Source: Clytia hemisphaerica (taxonomy: Eukaryota > Cnidaria > Hydrozoa > Leptothecata > Clytiidae). Taken from it: a DNA stretch of 64,000 nt. Every line of letters begins with the position of its first letter. The first letter of the stretch is position 1. Positions 29,690 to 42,394 of the stretch are shown piece after piece. The translations under genes and the position numbers were made by a program. The notes under the pieces were generated by a model, which was given only the letters and a program-made list of their open reading frames with translations, was not told the DNA's origin and did not search any database. Where the stretch lies: the NCBI GenBank assembly GCA_902728285.1, contig CACVBU010001358.1, forward strand, positions 3,147,978-3,211,977, in the 5' to 3' direction.

Positions 29690-31935
29690 TTTTGCTTTAT
29701 TTATGTAATAAAAGTTAATAAAAGTTATATAATAAAAGTTATGAAATTGAAATAAATTCTCGTACTGAAATGCCGCATGCACTCAAAAAGCTACAAAAAA
29801 AGCAACTGTTTAGCAGAAATTCTCACTGCAAAAGCTTTTTGACCGAAAAAAAATAAAAATGTCTCTCACAAGCAAAGCATGAGGAATCATTTATCATCTT
29901 CATTTATAATGCTTGAATTTCCCTTTTTTCCTAATAAAATAAATACTAAGGCAAGTCCTTCACTTCGCTTTCAGTTACGCTTCTTCATTACTGTTCATCT
30001 AAAAAAAAAAAAGATTATCTTATTCAGTTCAACCTTCAACCTCCTCCCGTACTTTTGGTTTCGTCAATAAAAAAGTCGGAATCAGGGGCCTAGCCTGGTA
30101 CGAGGTTGTTTACAGTATTGAGATTATTTAACTAAAGAAATTGGTCATTTTAATTTTCAACAATTGAGTAATTTTGCCTACCCGATCCTGTCAGTGGCTA
30201 ATTATTTGGATATTCCAGGATATTGAAAGGTGCCGCCTAAGTTAGAATTAGTTACACAATTCGTTTCCATTCAACCAAATAGACAAAAAATTACCGAATA
30301 ATTTTAGTGTTTGATTGCTTCCCTTGTGGTTGCTCCAAACTTAATCGAGCAACCACGCCTGCAGTGAAATGCAGCAATAGATAACATTCTTGAATATATA
30401 GCTTTTGTCGAAAATTCCTACAGTTAATTGACCACATAAATCACGCACGTCACCTAAAAATGAACGCCCCTCCTAAATACATAAACGCCCGGGGCGAATG
30501 AAAGACCAATTCATTGAGTTTAAACCCGAAGAAAGCTAGAGAGAAGACAAAAATAAAAAGTAAGCCACTATTTCTATCAAAACGCCCCCAGAACGCGCTG
30601 CGCTCATGACAACAGATTGGATCTAATGGTTTCTTTGTTTTTGAGTACTATATTTTTCGAAATCTAGCGATAGATTTTACTTTCAGTCCGGCATTTGTGT
30701 GAAAACCACGCGCGGGCGTTCTGGATGGACAAGCCGTATATGTATAAAAGTTGCGAAGCGTTCCAGAGCCTCCTCGATTCGCAAGTTGCAAGCAAAACAT
30801 TTAATGACATACAAACACTGTATATTCAATGACGCGGCATTTGTGCAGTTTTCCTCTACATTTGCTGCAGTCTTTCCGAATATCCTATCATTTGCAAATT
30901 TTTTATAGTCCCTCTCTGTAAAAATGACATCTGTAGATTATCTCTCATTGAGAAAAATGAAGCTTCAACCGTTCTACTTTTCATTTTCTAGAATAAAAAG
31001 CAAAAAAGTTTAAAGAAACAACAATATAGAAGATGAACACACTAAACACGCAGGGCTTTTGAACTTAGAAAATAAAAACAAAACTGTACCCTTATAATCA
31101 TAAAGGGTGGCGTCCAGTCAAAACACAGATTGATCTGTAGCATCATGTCACCTTTAAAAGGAGGAATCAAAATGACCAAGGAAAATTTCATAATTCAAAA
31201 AAGTCATTTTGCATTATCATCAGAATATAACTAATAATGTTAAAAAAAAAAAGAAACTTCAAAACAGGACAAAGCAATTCCTATCATAATTCCAACAGAT
31301 TGCAAGGAGGAAAATATTTATGGGAAACATTTTTAATTTTGTAATCTAAAAGAATGCCCAAAGTGGAAGAAAACTTCAAGTTGCCAACAAAAGTTTTCCA
31401 TATTAGACGTCAAAACGTGGAAGAAATTTCCAAATTGACAAAAAAAGCTTTCCACATTTAAAACACAAATACCAAGTTCAAGACAGTTAAGTTTCCATAT
31501 TTGAAAAAGAATGCAAACAAAAATGAGAAAAGAGACTATTTAATCTAATGTTTCCAGACCATCTAAAAAAGAAACAAAAATAACTATTAAAAAGCCACAA
31601 AATGAAGAACGACAAACCCTAACTACCGTAAGTTGGTCTAATGGCTTCATTTCCCATCGAAAAGACTCTACTCTAGCTCCTTCGGGGCTTTAAACTCAAT
31701 GGACCAATTCATCAATTACGCAAAACGAAAAGGTTGGTACTTTGATTCGTAAATTCGAAGAAAAATTTGTATTCAACTTGATTTTTAAAAAGAATCTAAA
31801 ATTTCCAGCATTACTTTGTTTTTTCCTTTACACTTTGCATTGATATATTTTAAATTTTATCAGGGTTACGATATGGAATTTAAATATTGTGAAACATTGT
31901 AAACAAATCTATATCAAGGTTTTATTCTAATTGTA
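29690..31935. other. Noncoding DNA, 2.2 kb
   Basis: No gene recognised. An inverted repeat of about 40 bp lies at 30505-30545 and 31671-31714 (CATTGAGTTTAAA core). The part 31545-31612 is a relative of the repeat at 2612-2700. Otherwise AT-rich with A runs. Confidence 0.45.
31545..31612 (+). repeat. Dispersed repeat, second copy
   Basis: Shares GTTTCCAGA-CATCTAAAA, CTATTAAAAAG-CACAAAA and GAAGAACGACAAA with 2620-2700. About 80% similar by eye. Confidence 0.45.
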
Positions 31936-31939
31936 TTAA

Positions 31940-32555
31940 CCCTTTGAGTGCCAGGGTCCTTTTTTCTAAGTTTTTTTTAAAAAATCGCTAGTTCAAACTT
32001 TAAGGGCTTATATCTCCTGATCTAGAAGGAATTAGAAGCTCGTATATAGCTCGTTGGATAGCTTAGAGTCTCTTCTTTCTTTTGGGCGCCTTCGGCGCCG
32101 CCCGATTTAGGAAGGGCGTGGTGGGCGGCGGCCAAGGGGGGGGGGGTAGGTTAGGGAATTAAAGCAGTCAGGCCCGCTGCGCGGACCTGACTGAACTGAT
32201 GAAAAGGTGCCCAGTGGTAAAATTTCAAATCAATTCACTAGAAGACAGAATAAAGTAAAACAGGGCCAAATTTGGAGGTTCTTGGATCACTCGTTGACCA
32301 AAAATAGTCAAAAAACGGTCAGAATCTCAAAAAAGTGAATTTTTGTCAATTTTTTGCATTTTTTTGACTTTTTTGCTTAAAATTTCGCTAGAAAGACTCA
32401 CTTTTGAATTTTTTTTTGCTTGACCATAAAGGACAATCTAATTCCTACGAGTTCGACCAAAAATAACGATTTCTAACTCAAACTGGGCATTACAGGAGGG
32501 CTTCGCCCTCCTATATAGCCCATGTCGTATATATACGACATCGGCACTTAAAGGG
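31940..32555. mobile_element. piggyBac-type MITE, copy 2
   Basis: 616 bp, TTAA at 31936-31939 and 32556-32559. Almost identical to copy 1 (for example one change GGAAAGAC to AGAAAGAC near 32391). Confidence 0.88.
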
Positions 32556-32680
32556 TTAAACAAAGTGAAAAAAAAATTTTGAAAATGTGATTTTTTGGTG
32601 TTTTTCAGCATTTTTGAGTGAGTTTAGGCCAAAAATTGAGAAATCTAAAAAAAAAAATAATTTTTGCAATTTTTCTTTAA

Positions 32681-33291
32681 CCCTTTGAGTGCCAGGGTCC
32701 TTTTTTCTAAGTTTTTTTTAAAAAATCGCTAGTTCAAACTTAAGGGCTTATATCTCTGATCTAGAAGGAATTAGAAGCTCGTATTATAGCTCGTTGGATA
32801 GCTTAGAGTCTCTTCTTTCTTTTGGGCGCCTTCGGCGCCGCCCGATTTAGGAAGGGCGTGGTGGGCGGCGGCCAAGGGGGGGGTAGGTTAGGGAATTAAA
32901 GCAGTCAGGCCCGCTGCGCGGACCTGACTGAACTGATGAAAAGGTGCCCAGTGGTAAAATTTCAAATCAATTCACTAGAAGACAGAATAAAGTAAAACAG
33001 GGCCAAATTTGGAGGTTCTTGGATCACTCGTTGACCAAAAATAGTCAAAAAACGGTCAGAATCTCAAAAAGTGAATTTTTGTCAATTTTTTGCATTTTTT
33101 TGACTTTTTTGCTTAAAATTTCGCTAGAAAGACTCACTTTTGAATTTTTTTTTGCTTGACCATAAAGGACAATCTAATTCCTACGAGTTCGACCAAAAAT
33201 AACGATTTCTAACTCAAACTGGGCATTACAGGAGGGCTTCGCCCTCCTATATAGCCCATGTCGTATATATACGACATCGGCACTTAAAGGG
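32681..33291. mobile_element. piggyBac-type MITE, copy 3
   Basis: 611 bp, TTAA at 32677-32680 and 33292-33295, with a few single-base deletions and a shorter G run relative to copies 1 and 2. Only 125 bp from copy 2. Confidence 0.88.
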
Positions 33292-33418
33292 TTAACACCA
33301 CTACATTATATCAAATTTGGAAGTATTTCAAGCAACAAATCACTGTTAAAATAAAATGAAGAGGTGGAAATCTAAACCAAAAACATCAAGCTTCCCATAA
33401 TTGAATTATCATATTATA

Positions 33419-34350
33419 TAGTTGTCGGGCGTGTAATTTAATAGTTTTTGACTTCAAATTAATAAGCTTTTTCTTCCACAATAATACCCGAGATTAAATA
33501 AATAGTACCTTTCCATAACTGAATTATACAGTTAAATTTACACTCATAATTTATTAGCTTTTGAATCCTAAATTAAAAAGCTTTTCATCTCTCAAAATAT
33601 ATTACAATATAATGCAAGATTAATAATGGAATTAAACGGAAAATAATCATCTTCAATGATTAAGTTATATAGTTATCAGACATGTAATTTAATAGTTTTT
33701 GAATCCTAAATTAAAAAGCTTTTCATCTCTCAAAATATATTACAATATAATGCAAGATTAATAATGGAATTAAACTGAAAATAATCATCTTTCAATGATT
33801 AAATTATATAGTTATCAGACACGTAATTTAATAGTTTTTGAATCTTAAATAATCATCTTTCCACTATTAAATTATATAGTTATCAGACACGTAATTTAAT
33901 AGTTTTTGAATCCTAAATTAAAAAGCTTTTCATCTCTCAAAATATATTACAATATAAAGCAAAATTAATAATGAAATTAAACTGAAAATAATCATCTTTC
34001 CATTATTAAATTATATAGTTATCAGACACGTAATTTAATAGTTTTTGAATCCTAAATTAAAAAGCTTTTCATCTCTCAAAATATATTACAATATAAGGCA
34101 AAATTAATAATGAAATTAAACTGAAAATATTCATCTTTCAATGATTAAATTATATAGTTATCAGACACGTAATTTAATAGTTTTTGAATCCTAAATTAAA
34201 AAGCTTTTCATCTCTCAAAATATATTACAATATAAGGCAACATTAATAATGAAATTAAACTGAAAATATTCATCTTTCAATGATTAAATTATATAGTTAT
34301 CAGACACGTAATTTAATTGTTTTTTAATCCTAAATTAAGAAGCTTTTCAT
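33419..34350. repeat. AT-rich satellite, 139-140-bp monomer
   Basis: AGTTATCAGACACGTAATT recurs at about 33671, 33810, 33878, 34018, 34157 and 34296; spacing is 139-140 bp except one truncated monomer of 68 bp. The first monomers (from 33419) are more diverged. Confidence 0.88.
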
Positions 34351-34624
34351 TTTTCAAAATTGCATCTGATTTTAATAGTGAAAAATCTCGATTTTAATAT
34401 TGACATATTTCTACTTTTCTTTTTTTCACAAAGTTAAATTTTCTCCAATTTTTTAACATCAAGATTATATAAGGTTTAAAAAAATTAATAACGTTTTTCG
34501 TTTAGGTAAAAAATTAAATAGTTACCTATTTAATTTGTCTTTGAAATTAATTAGAAATTAAATAGATTTTAATTACTTAATTAAATTTAATTAGATTTTA
34601 ATTATTTTTCAGGTTTGTAGTGTA

Positions 34625-34853
34625 TACCATTCGAAAGCTCTCGAAAAACTATATAGAAGACTTTTAAACGGGTATAGCCGATTTCATTACCTAACTCAAG
34701 ATAATTCACGCAGAAGATGCTATATGGTCAATTTTAGACCAAAATGTGGCGAAAAGTGGAACTTGCGCATGAAATATCTTGAGTTAGGTAAGGAAATCGG
34801 CTATAACCGTTTAAAAGTCTTCTATATAGTTTTTCGAGAGCTTTTGAATGGTA
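34625..34853. mobile_element. 229-bp foldback MITE
   Basis: Arms of about 80 bp (34625-34705 and 34775-34853) are near-perfect complements, ends TACCATTCGAAAGCTC. TA at both ends is probably the target duplication. Noncoding. Confidence 0.75.
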
Positions 34854-34933
34854 AACTTGATAATGTCTAAAAATGAGTTTGAAATTTTGAAAAAATTTCG
34901 CCCTTAGGATTTTGCCTGGGGAAAATAGAAATA

Positions 34934-35323
34934 CACCGTTTAGGAGTCTCGCTATCTTCACGGTACTCCATTGCAGAGGCCGGTAAAAATGGTAGGTAAA
35001 AATGCGCACTTTAGTACTGTGAAAGGTTAGAGGAATGTAAACATTGTGAATTTTTTTCTCTCCTTTAAAGAGAATGATTTAGATATTTGAACATGATATC
35101 AATGATAGTCTCTCCTGAAAATTTCACAAAAATTCATCAAGAGGAAAAGAAGTTATGATTAAAAGGAGTTCTTTACCTACCGTTTTTCTGCTATGTTTCC
35201 TTATGAGAACCAGATGTTTACCTACCGTTTTTTTACGGAGGAGAGTGAATTTTCCGTGATCGCTAAAATCAAAACAATGGAAAATTGGATTGACGCGTGC
35301 GCAGTCGACACTCCTAAACGGTG
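34934..35323. mobile_element. 390-bp MITE with TA duplication
   Basis: Ends CACCGTTTAGGAGT and complement, flanked by TA (34932-34933, 35324-35325). Inside, GGTAGGTAAA motifs appear once forward and twice in complement. Confidence 0.7.
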
Positions 35324-35514
35324 TATTGCCTAAAAAAAAGGAAGTTCCACCAGTGGGATTTTAGGGGATTTTTTCCTGAGGTATAAGCATCCTATAGAGA
35401 AGGTCTGGAGAAAGTTTCAGCTAGATCTTATTTTTTCCTACAAACAGCCTGTATTTTTGTAACACGACCACACTATTTTGAAAGTTACCCCTCACTTATG
35501 AAAGTAACTGGTAN

Positions 35515-36129
35515 CCCTTTGAGTGCCAGGGTCCTTTTTTCTAAGTTTTTTTTAAAAAATCGCTAGTTCAAACTTTAAGGGCTTATATCTCCTGATCTAG
35601 AAGGAATTAGAAGCTCGTATATAGCTCGTTGGATAGCTTAGAGTCTCTTCTTTCTTTTGGGCGCCTTCGGCGCCGCCCGATTTAGGAAGGGCGTGGTGGG
35701 CGGTGGCCAAGGGGGGGGGGTAGGTTAGGGAATTAAAGCAGTCAGGCCCGCTGCGCGGACCTGACTGAACTGATGAAAAGGTGCCCAGTGGTAAAATTTC
35801 AAATCAATTCACTAGAAGACAGAATAAAGTAAAACAGGGCCAAATTTGGAGGTTCTTGGATCACTCGTTGACCAAAAATAGTCAAAAATCGGTCAGAATC
35901 TCAAAAAAGTGAATTTTTGTCAATTTTTTGCATTTTTTTGACTTTTTTGCTTAAAATTTCGCTGGAAAGACTCACTTTTGAATTTTTTTTTGCTTGACCA
36001 TAAAGGACAATCTAATTCCTACGAGTTCGACCAAAAATAACGATTTCTAACTCAAACTGGGCATTACAGGAGGGCTTCGCCCTCCTATATAGCCCATGTC
36101 GTATATATACGACATCGGCACTTAAAGGG
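35515..36129. mobile_element. piggyBac-type MITE, copy 4
   Basis: 615 bp, TTAA on the right (36130-36133). On the left the target is unreadable because of an N at 35514. It ends only 9 bp before the first unit of the tandem array. Confidence 0.85.
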
Positions 36130-36217
36130 TTAAAGAGAGTAGATATATATACTGTAATATGTTTTAAAATTGTTATTGCCTTAAAAAAGAAAAGTGTATT
36201 TTCATGAAATAGAATAG

Positions 36218-36652
36218 AATTCCAAACCTTGATTTGGTTCTTGACGACAAGGGTACAATCGAAAATGGCGACGAATTGGACGACAAACACGTGACGATCA
36301 CCTTAAATCTTCTCCAAAAAGACTATCCACATCTGTTCGTTCAACCACCATCACTCGTCAAAGCAACTGTGCTCGAGTATTGCCCATTCGAAACCATTCA
36401 AATAATCAACAATGAATCAAATCATTGGACGCTTCTGTCATCGACGAATGAGAGACTATACGATAGTCTTAACATGATTCCAAACGCTAAAGACTAAAGA
36501 CTAAAACTAAAGACTATGGTATATTTGCAATCGCCTACGCTATAGATCTACTACTCGGTCACCAACCCAGTGAAATCACGTACGATCAAACAAAAATGCG
36601 TCGTCATCTTATCGAATGCTTCGAGAAAGGTGAAATTCGAACATTTCCAAAA
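36218..36652 (+). pseudogene. Ulp1-like peptidase relic, unit 1
   Basis: Same as the unit 5 copy but with the deletion variant AATGAGAGACT, and a silent change in the FAIAYAID codons. Confidence 0.65.
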
Positions 36653-36714
36653 TATGCTTGTAGCAAAACTTCTAATACTACAAGCTCATCAGCAAAAACA
36701 CCTCTGAATGGAAA

Positions 36715-38358
36715 ATGCCGAGAAGATCACAACGCATCAGAGAAAAAACAGTCATTCAAGCAGATTTAAAACTTTCAAATCGTTTTGTGCTTCCGTCAAC
36801 AGATCGAGCTGTCCAACAAGTGCCGAGAAAATCGAACGACAATACATCACGTACACAAACATCTGAAATCGTCCACAATCTGTCAAGCCACAAACTTTCT
36901 ACTGCCGAATTATCATTGCTGGAAAGGGGGCTCAATTTCTGTCCATCGTCACCATCACCAGATCCTGAACAGCTGCTGGATGGCGTACACGCGTATTGCC
37001 GAAAACAACGATTGAGATATCAATTTCGAAACTGGTAGATGAACATGACGAAAAGTCTACCAACCCCGAGAATGCGTGTGAAGAGACCGAACGCTGCCAA
37101 ATGAAATCAACGTACCGCAATCCATACTATGATCCAGCCGATGATAGTGAATGCCCGAATCTCGAGAAGTATCTTTCCTGTATCAAGTCGGATATTGTGA
37201 AGCTGCTTGCTGATGATTCCAAACGGCCGAAAAGCAACATCACAAGGGAAGAGCAAAATTCTCTCGAAAAACTCTCCAGGGACCGCAACATCAACGTTCA
37301 AAAAGCAGATAAAGGTGGGAAAATTGTCGTGATGAACAGGACTGACTACATCGTAGCCTGCAATGATCAACTCGAGAATAAACATTTCTATGGACAGCTT
37401 GATACTGATTCAAATCAGAATTACGCAGACACCATACGAAAGGAGATTGACAATCTTAAATCGAAATCCAAAATCACCGATAAAGAACACATCGTATTAA
37501 CTGAACATTTATCAAATCCACGAACACCAGTATTTATGGCTTGCCAAAATTACACAAAAACTTTTCGAAATTCCCGCCTCTAAGACCTATTGTCTCCGGC
37601 TTCTTATCCTGCAGTATCCGACTCTCAGAATTCCTTGACGGCTTCCTGAAATACCAAGCGCAAAAAAGAATTCTTACATTCGCGACACAAAAGACTTCCT
37701 TGTAAGACTAGCCGATCTTTCATCGCTTCCTTCGAACACCATACTCGTTACAATGGATGTTGCTTCGCTGTACACCAACATCGATCACGAAGAAGGAGCA
37801 AATGCCTGCTTTGATCATCTGGAACAACGCAACAATAAATCGATCAGCTCATCTTATCTAAGAAAGCTGATACTTCTGGTACTACGGTCAAACGTATTCC
37901 GATTTGGGAGCAACATCTACCACCAAATCAAAGGAACCGCGATGGGTACTCCAATGGCTCCAAACTACGCAAACCTCTTCATGACATCATTAGAGACGAA
38001 AATGCTTAACGAATATTACGAACTCACCAAGCTCAGACCCCTCGTTTGGTACCGCTATATCGACGATATCTTCTTCATCTGGACCCATGGCAACGAGTCA
38101 CTGAATCAGTTTATCGATTTTTGCAATAACTTTTCGAAAAGCCGCAAAATGAAATCAACCATTCAATACGAGACGCATCAATCAACTGACTCGGTAAATT
38201 TCCTGGACGTCGAGGTTCGTTTTCGTGACAGCACCATCCAAAGCAACAGATGCACACTTATACCTCAATGCCAAATCTTATCATCCAAACCATGTCATCA
38301 GAAACATCCCGAAGGGACAATTCATCAGAATCCGTCGAATTTGTACGAACGTAGCTGA
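36715..38358 (+). pseudogene. Penelope-like RT, unit 1, multiple frameshifts
   Basis: The RT motifs are all present, but the frame is broken near 36690, 37031, 37535 and 37665. The uninterrupted part from 37753 carries SLYTNIDHEE, MGTPMAPNYANLF and RYIDDIFF. Confidence 0.85.
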
Positions 38359-38574
38359 CTACATCAACCATGGCAAACAACTCCTTCAGTACTTTCTGAA
38401 AATCGCCAACAAAATCGTGCGAAATGATATCTTGGAAAGACCACCACGTCAAACACCACGAAACCGTGTGGTAAATGCAAGCTATGCCCGAACATTGTCA
38501 CCCAGTCGGAAATCACTTACAATGGTATCACTAAACGTGTAACCAATGGTGGTAGCTGCAAAACGAAGAACGTT

Positions 38575-38886
38575 GTGTATGCAGCCAGATGCAAGATCCA
38601 TGACAAGTTGTACGTTGGTCACACAGGAGAAGCCTTGTCAACGCGTTTTTCAAAGCACCGCTACGACATTGGAAAGAGACCGAAAAATTCAGAGTTGGCA
38701 GAACATTTCCATCGCGACCACTCCTTTGCTGACCTTGAGGTGATGATCCTAGAAAGTGACTTTTCATCCTCCGCAAAAGAGAGAACGAGCCGAGATATGG
38801 ATGTGCAGACTCCAAACTCTGACTCCATCAGGTCTCAACAAAGACTGCCACGGATACGCGAAAGAAGTGTACCAGATGTTCCGTGA
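38575..38886 (+). pseudogene. GIY-YIG endonuclease, unit 1, damaged C-terminus
   Basis: YVGHTGEALSTRF is intact. The segment near 38775-38800 differs by several indels, which replaces the last 35 residues. Confidence 0.8.
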
Positions 38887-39150
38887 CGTCAAAAACTGAA
38901 GAAGTCATTGTAATGCCGTTCTAGCGTCGTTAAATATAATTGTTAAACGTCTTTGTTATTAAAAAAACTGAAGATGCTCTAAGGGAGCGAAAATTTTAAA
39001 CCAGTATGTTTTTATTCTGAGCATAAACTTTCGCGATTCGCCCCGTTAAGAATTACATGGAAAGCGGACAGATTAACAAAAAGATATATATTCGTAGTAA
39101 TTATTTATTTTTTAGAAATATTCATTATCATCCCATTTTTTCCATTTCAG

Positions 39151-39430
39151 TTACATGCGAACTTGCCTCAAAAACCACAAGGCGAACGTGCTCGATAAGA
39201 TCTCGAAAGATGAAATTAGGTCAGAACTTTCCCTGCGTGGTATTAAGTTTTTGATGGACGATTTGAAGCCTACCCTTTTAGCAAAACTGGTAGAAGAAAT
39301 GGCCGGCATCCATCGCTTGCCAGCACTGTTAAAAAACAAAATCGACCCTGATTTTTACAATTTGTTACTACAGATAATCGAGATACAGGAGATTATTTAC
39401 TTAAATGAAGTCCACCGAACCAACGCTAAG
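39151..39430 (+). CDS. Gene exon 1 copy, unit 1
   Basis: Has acceptor TTTCAG and donor AAG-GTATAT; differs from the others by Lys for Arg in LLRNK. Confidence 0.6.
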
Positions 39431-39584
39431 GTATATAAAATTTAAAAAGAATTGAGCTATTTTAGCCGATGCTGAGAGCGTAACTACCAAACTAACCACC
39501 CGTAATCCTCATGCCATATTGAAGTCCTAAGTACTGACTGCAAAATAAATTAAAAAGCTGTGTTAAATTCTGAATTTTTTAAAG

Positions 39585-39959
39585 GTATTCCGATATCTCA
39601 ACCAGTCATTTCTTCATTTGGTTGCAATGGAAGAACTAATGCCACTACCCAAAAAGTTGACTACAAGAAAAACGCATGGTCAGTACCTGCATTCTTTAAC
39701 GAGTCACGGTCCAATGAGGTATCGCATCATGTCACTACCATCGACCAATGCAGAGGACGAAGAACGCATTTTCCATCCATTGAAAAAGGTGGCCGTTACA
39801 TGCACCAATCACCATCCAGAAAACGTTTTGATGAATCTGTTTGTAAGATACCAAATTCGAGCAAAGTTCACGGAGGAGGTTTCCTACAAAGAAAACAAAG
39901 AGCACGATGTTTACGTCAGTGAAAACAAAGGACTCCTACCACCATTCAAGCTTTCGTAG
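39585..39959 (+). pseudogene. Truncated gene exon 2, unit 1
   Basis: Exon 2 is cut at AAGCTTTC; the junction to unit 2 makes TCG TAG, an immediate in-frame stop. Confidence 0.65.
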
Positions 39960-40034
39960 ATATATATACTGTAATATGTTTTAAAATTGTTATTGCCTTA
40001 AAAAAGAAAAGTGTATTTTCATGAAATAGAATAG

Positions 40035-40470
40035 AATTCCAAACCTTGATTTGGTTCTTGACGACAAGGGTACAATCGAAAATGGCGACGAATTGGACGA
40101 CAAACACGTGACGATCACCTTAAATCTTCTCCAAAAAGACTATCCACATCTGTTCGTTCAACCACCATCACTCGTCAAAGCAACTGTGCTCGAGTATTGC
40201 CCATTCGAAACCATTCAAATAATCAACAATGAATCAAATCATTGGACGCTTCTGTCATCGACGAATGAGAGACTATACGATAGTCTTAACATGATTCCAA
40301 ACGCTAAAGACTAAAGACTAAAACTAAAGACTATGGTATATTTGCAATCGCCTACGCTATCGATCTACTACTCGGTCACCAACCCAGTGAAATCACGTAC
40401 GATCAAACAAAAATGCGTCGTCATCTTATCGAATGCTTCGAGAAAGGTGAAATTCGAACATTTCCAAAAT
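40035..40470 (+). pseudogene. Ulp1-like peptidase relic, unit 2
   Basis: Deletion variant AATGAGAGACT; otherwise as in unit 5. The C-terminal part (from 40413) is in frame with the RT. Confidence 0.68.
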
Positions 40471-41690
40471 ATGCTTGTAGCAAAACTTCTAATACTACAA
40501 GCTCATCAGCAAAAAACACCTCTGAATGGAAAATGCCGAGAAGATCACAACGCATCAGAGAAAAAACAGTCATTCAAGCAGATTTAAAACTTTCAAATCG
40601 TTTTGTGCTTCCGTCAACAGATCGAGCTGTCCAACAAGTGCCGAGAAAATCGAACGACAATACATCACGTACACAAACATCTGAAATCGTCCACAATCTG
40701 TCAAGCCACAAACTTTCTACTGCCGAATTATCATTGCTGGAAAGGGGGCTCAATTTCTGTCCATCGTCACCATCACCAGATCCTGAACAGCTGCTGGATG
40801 GCGTACACGCGTATTGCCGAAAACAACGATTGAGATATCAATTTCGAAACCTGGTAGATGAACATGACGAAAAGTCTACCAACCCCGAGAATGCGTGTGA
40901 AGAGACCGAACGCTGCCAAATGAAATCAACGTACCGCAATCCATACTATGATCCAGCCGATGATAGTGAATGCCCGAATCTCGAGAAGTATCTTTCCTGT
41001 ATCAAGTCGGATATTGTGAAGCTGCTTGCTGATGATTCCAAACGGCCGAAAAGCAACATCACAAGGGAAGAGCAAAATTCTCTCGAAAAACTCTCCAGGG
41101 ACCGCAACATCAACGTTCAAAAAGCAGATAAAGGTGGGAAAATTGTCGTGATGAACAGGACTGACTACATCGTAGCCTGCAATGATCAACTCGAGAATAA
41201 ACATTTCTATGGACAGCTTGATACTGATTCAAATCAGAATTACGCAGACACCATACGAAAGGAGATTGACAATCTTAAATCGAAATCCAAAATCACCGAT
41301 AAAGAACACATCGTATTAACTGAACATTTATCAAATCCACGAACACCAGTATTTTATGGCTTGCCAAAATTACACAAAAACTTTTCGAAATTCCCGCCTC
41401 TAAGACCTATTGTCTCCGGCTTCTTATCCTGCAGTATCCGACTCTCAGAATTCCTTGACGGCTTCCTGAAATACCAAGCGCAAAAAAAGAATTCTTACAT
41501 TCGCGACACAAAAGACTTCCTTGTAAGACTAGCCGATCTTTCATCGCTTCCTTCGAACACCATACTCGTTACAATGGATGTTGCTTCGCTGTACACCAAC
41601 ATCGATCACGAAGAAGGAGCAAATGCCTGCTTTGATCATCTGGAACAACGCAACAATAAATCGATCAGCTCATCTTATCTAAAAAGCTGA
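40413..41690 (+). pseudogene. Penelope-like RT, unit 2, frameshift before catalytic site
   Basis: 425 codons, ending at a stop caused by loss of one base in CTAAAAAGCTG (about 41681). The remaining RT with MGTPMAPNYANLF and RYIDDIFF continues in another frame at 41762-42178. Confidence 0.88.
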
Positions 41691-41761
41691 TACTTCTGGT
41701 ACTACGGTCAAACGTATTCCGATTTGGGAGCAACATCTACCACCAAATCAAAGGAACCGCG

Positions 41762-42178
41762 ATGGGTACTCCAATGGCTCCAAACTACGCAAACCTCTTC
41801 ATGACATCATTAGAGACGAAAATGCTTAACGAATATTACGAACTCACCAAGCTCAGACCCCTCGTTTGGTACCGCTATATCGACGATATCTTCTTCATCT
41901 GGACCCATGGCAACGAGTCACTGAATCAGTTTATCGATTTTTGCAATAACTTTTCGAAAAGCCGCAAAATGAAATCAACCATTCAATACGAGACGCATCA
42001 ATCAACTGACTCGGTAAATTTCCTGGACGTCGAGGTTCGTTTTCGTGACAGCACCATCCAAAGCAACAGATGCACACTTATACCTCAATGCCAAATCTTA
42101 TCATCCAAACCATGTCATCAGAAACATCCCGAAGGGACAATTCATCAGAATCCGTCGAATTTGTACGAACGTAGCTGA
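41762..42178 (+). pseudogene. Penelope-like RT catalytic half, unit 2
   Basis: Continuation after the frameshift; holds the RYIDD catalytic motif. Ends where the shared frameshift of all units occurs. Confidence 0.85.
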
Positions 42179-42394
42179 CTACATCAACCATGGCAAACAA
42201 CTCCTTCAGTACTTTCTGAAAATCGCCAACAAAATCGTGCGAAATGATATCTTGGAAAGACCACCACGTCAAACACCACGAAACCGTGTGGTAAATGCAA
42301 GCTATGCCCGAACATTGTCACCCAGTCGGAAATCACTTACAATGGTATCACTAAACGTGAAACCAATGGTGGTAGCTGCAAAACGAAGAACGTT

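Larger units (their letters stand above)
36139..39955 (+). repeat. Array unit 1
   Basis: 3,817 bp, the most diverged unit. It has single-base losses in homopolymers (near 36690, 37031, 37535, 37665) and several changes at the end of the endonuclease. Odd-type bases at the diagnostic sites (CTCTGACTCC, CCTACCACC). Confidence 0.95.

Noticed and set aside
32944..33159. Small gene inside piggyBac MITE copy 3
   Set aside because: It is absent from the other copies because of single-base differences, so it is chance.
34734..35009. Minus-strand gene of 91 codons
   Set aside because: It spans the arm of a foldback MITE and the start of a second MITE.
36715..38358. A bacterial retron or group II intron RT
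   Set aside because: The motif set (GLPKLHK, SLYTNID, MGTPMAPNYANLF, RYIDD, then GIY-YIG) is Penelope-like, and the context is spliced eukaryotic DNA.
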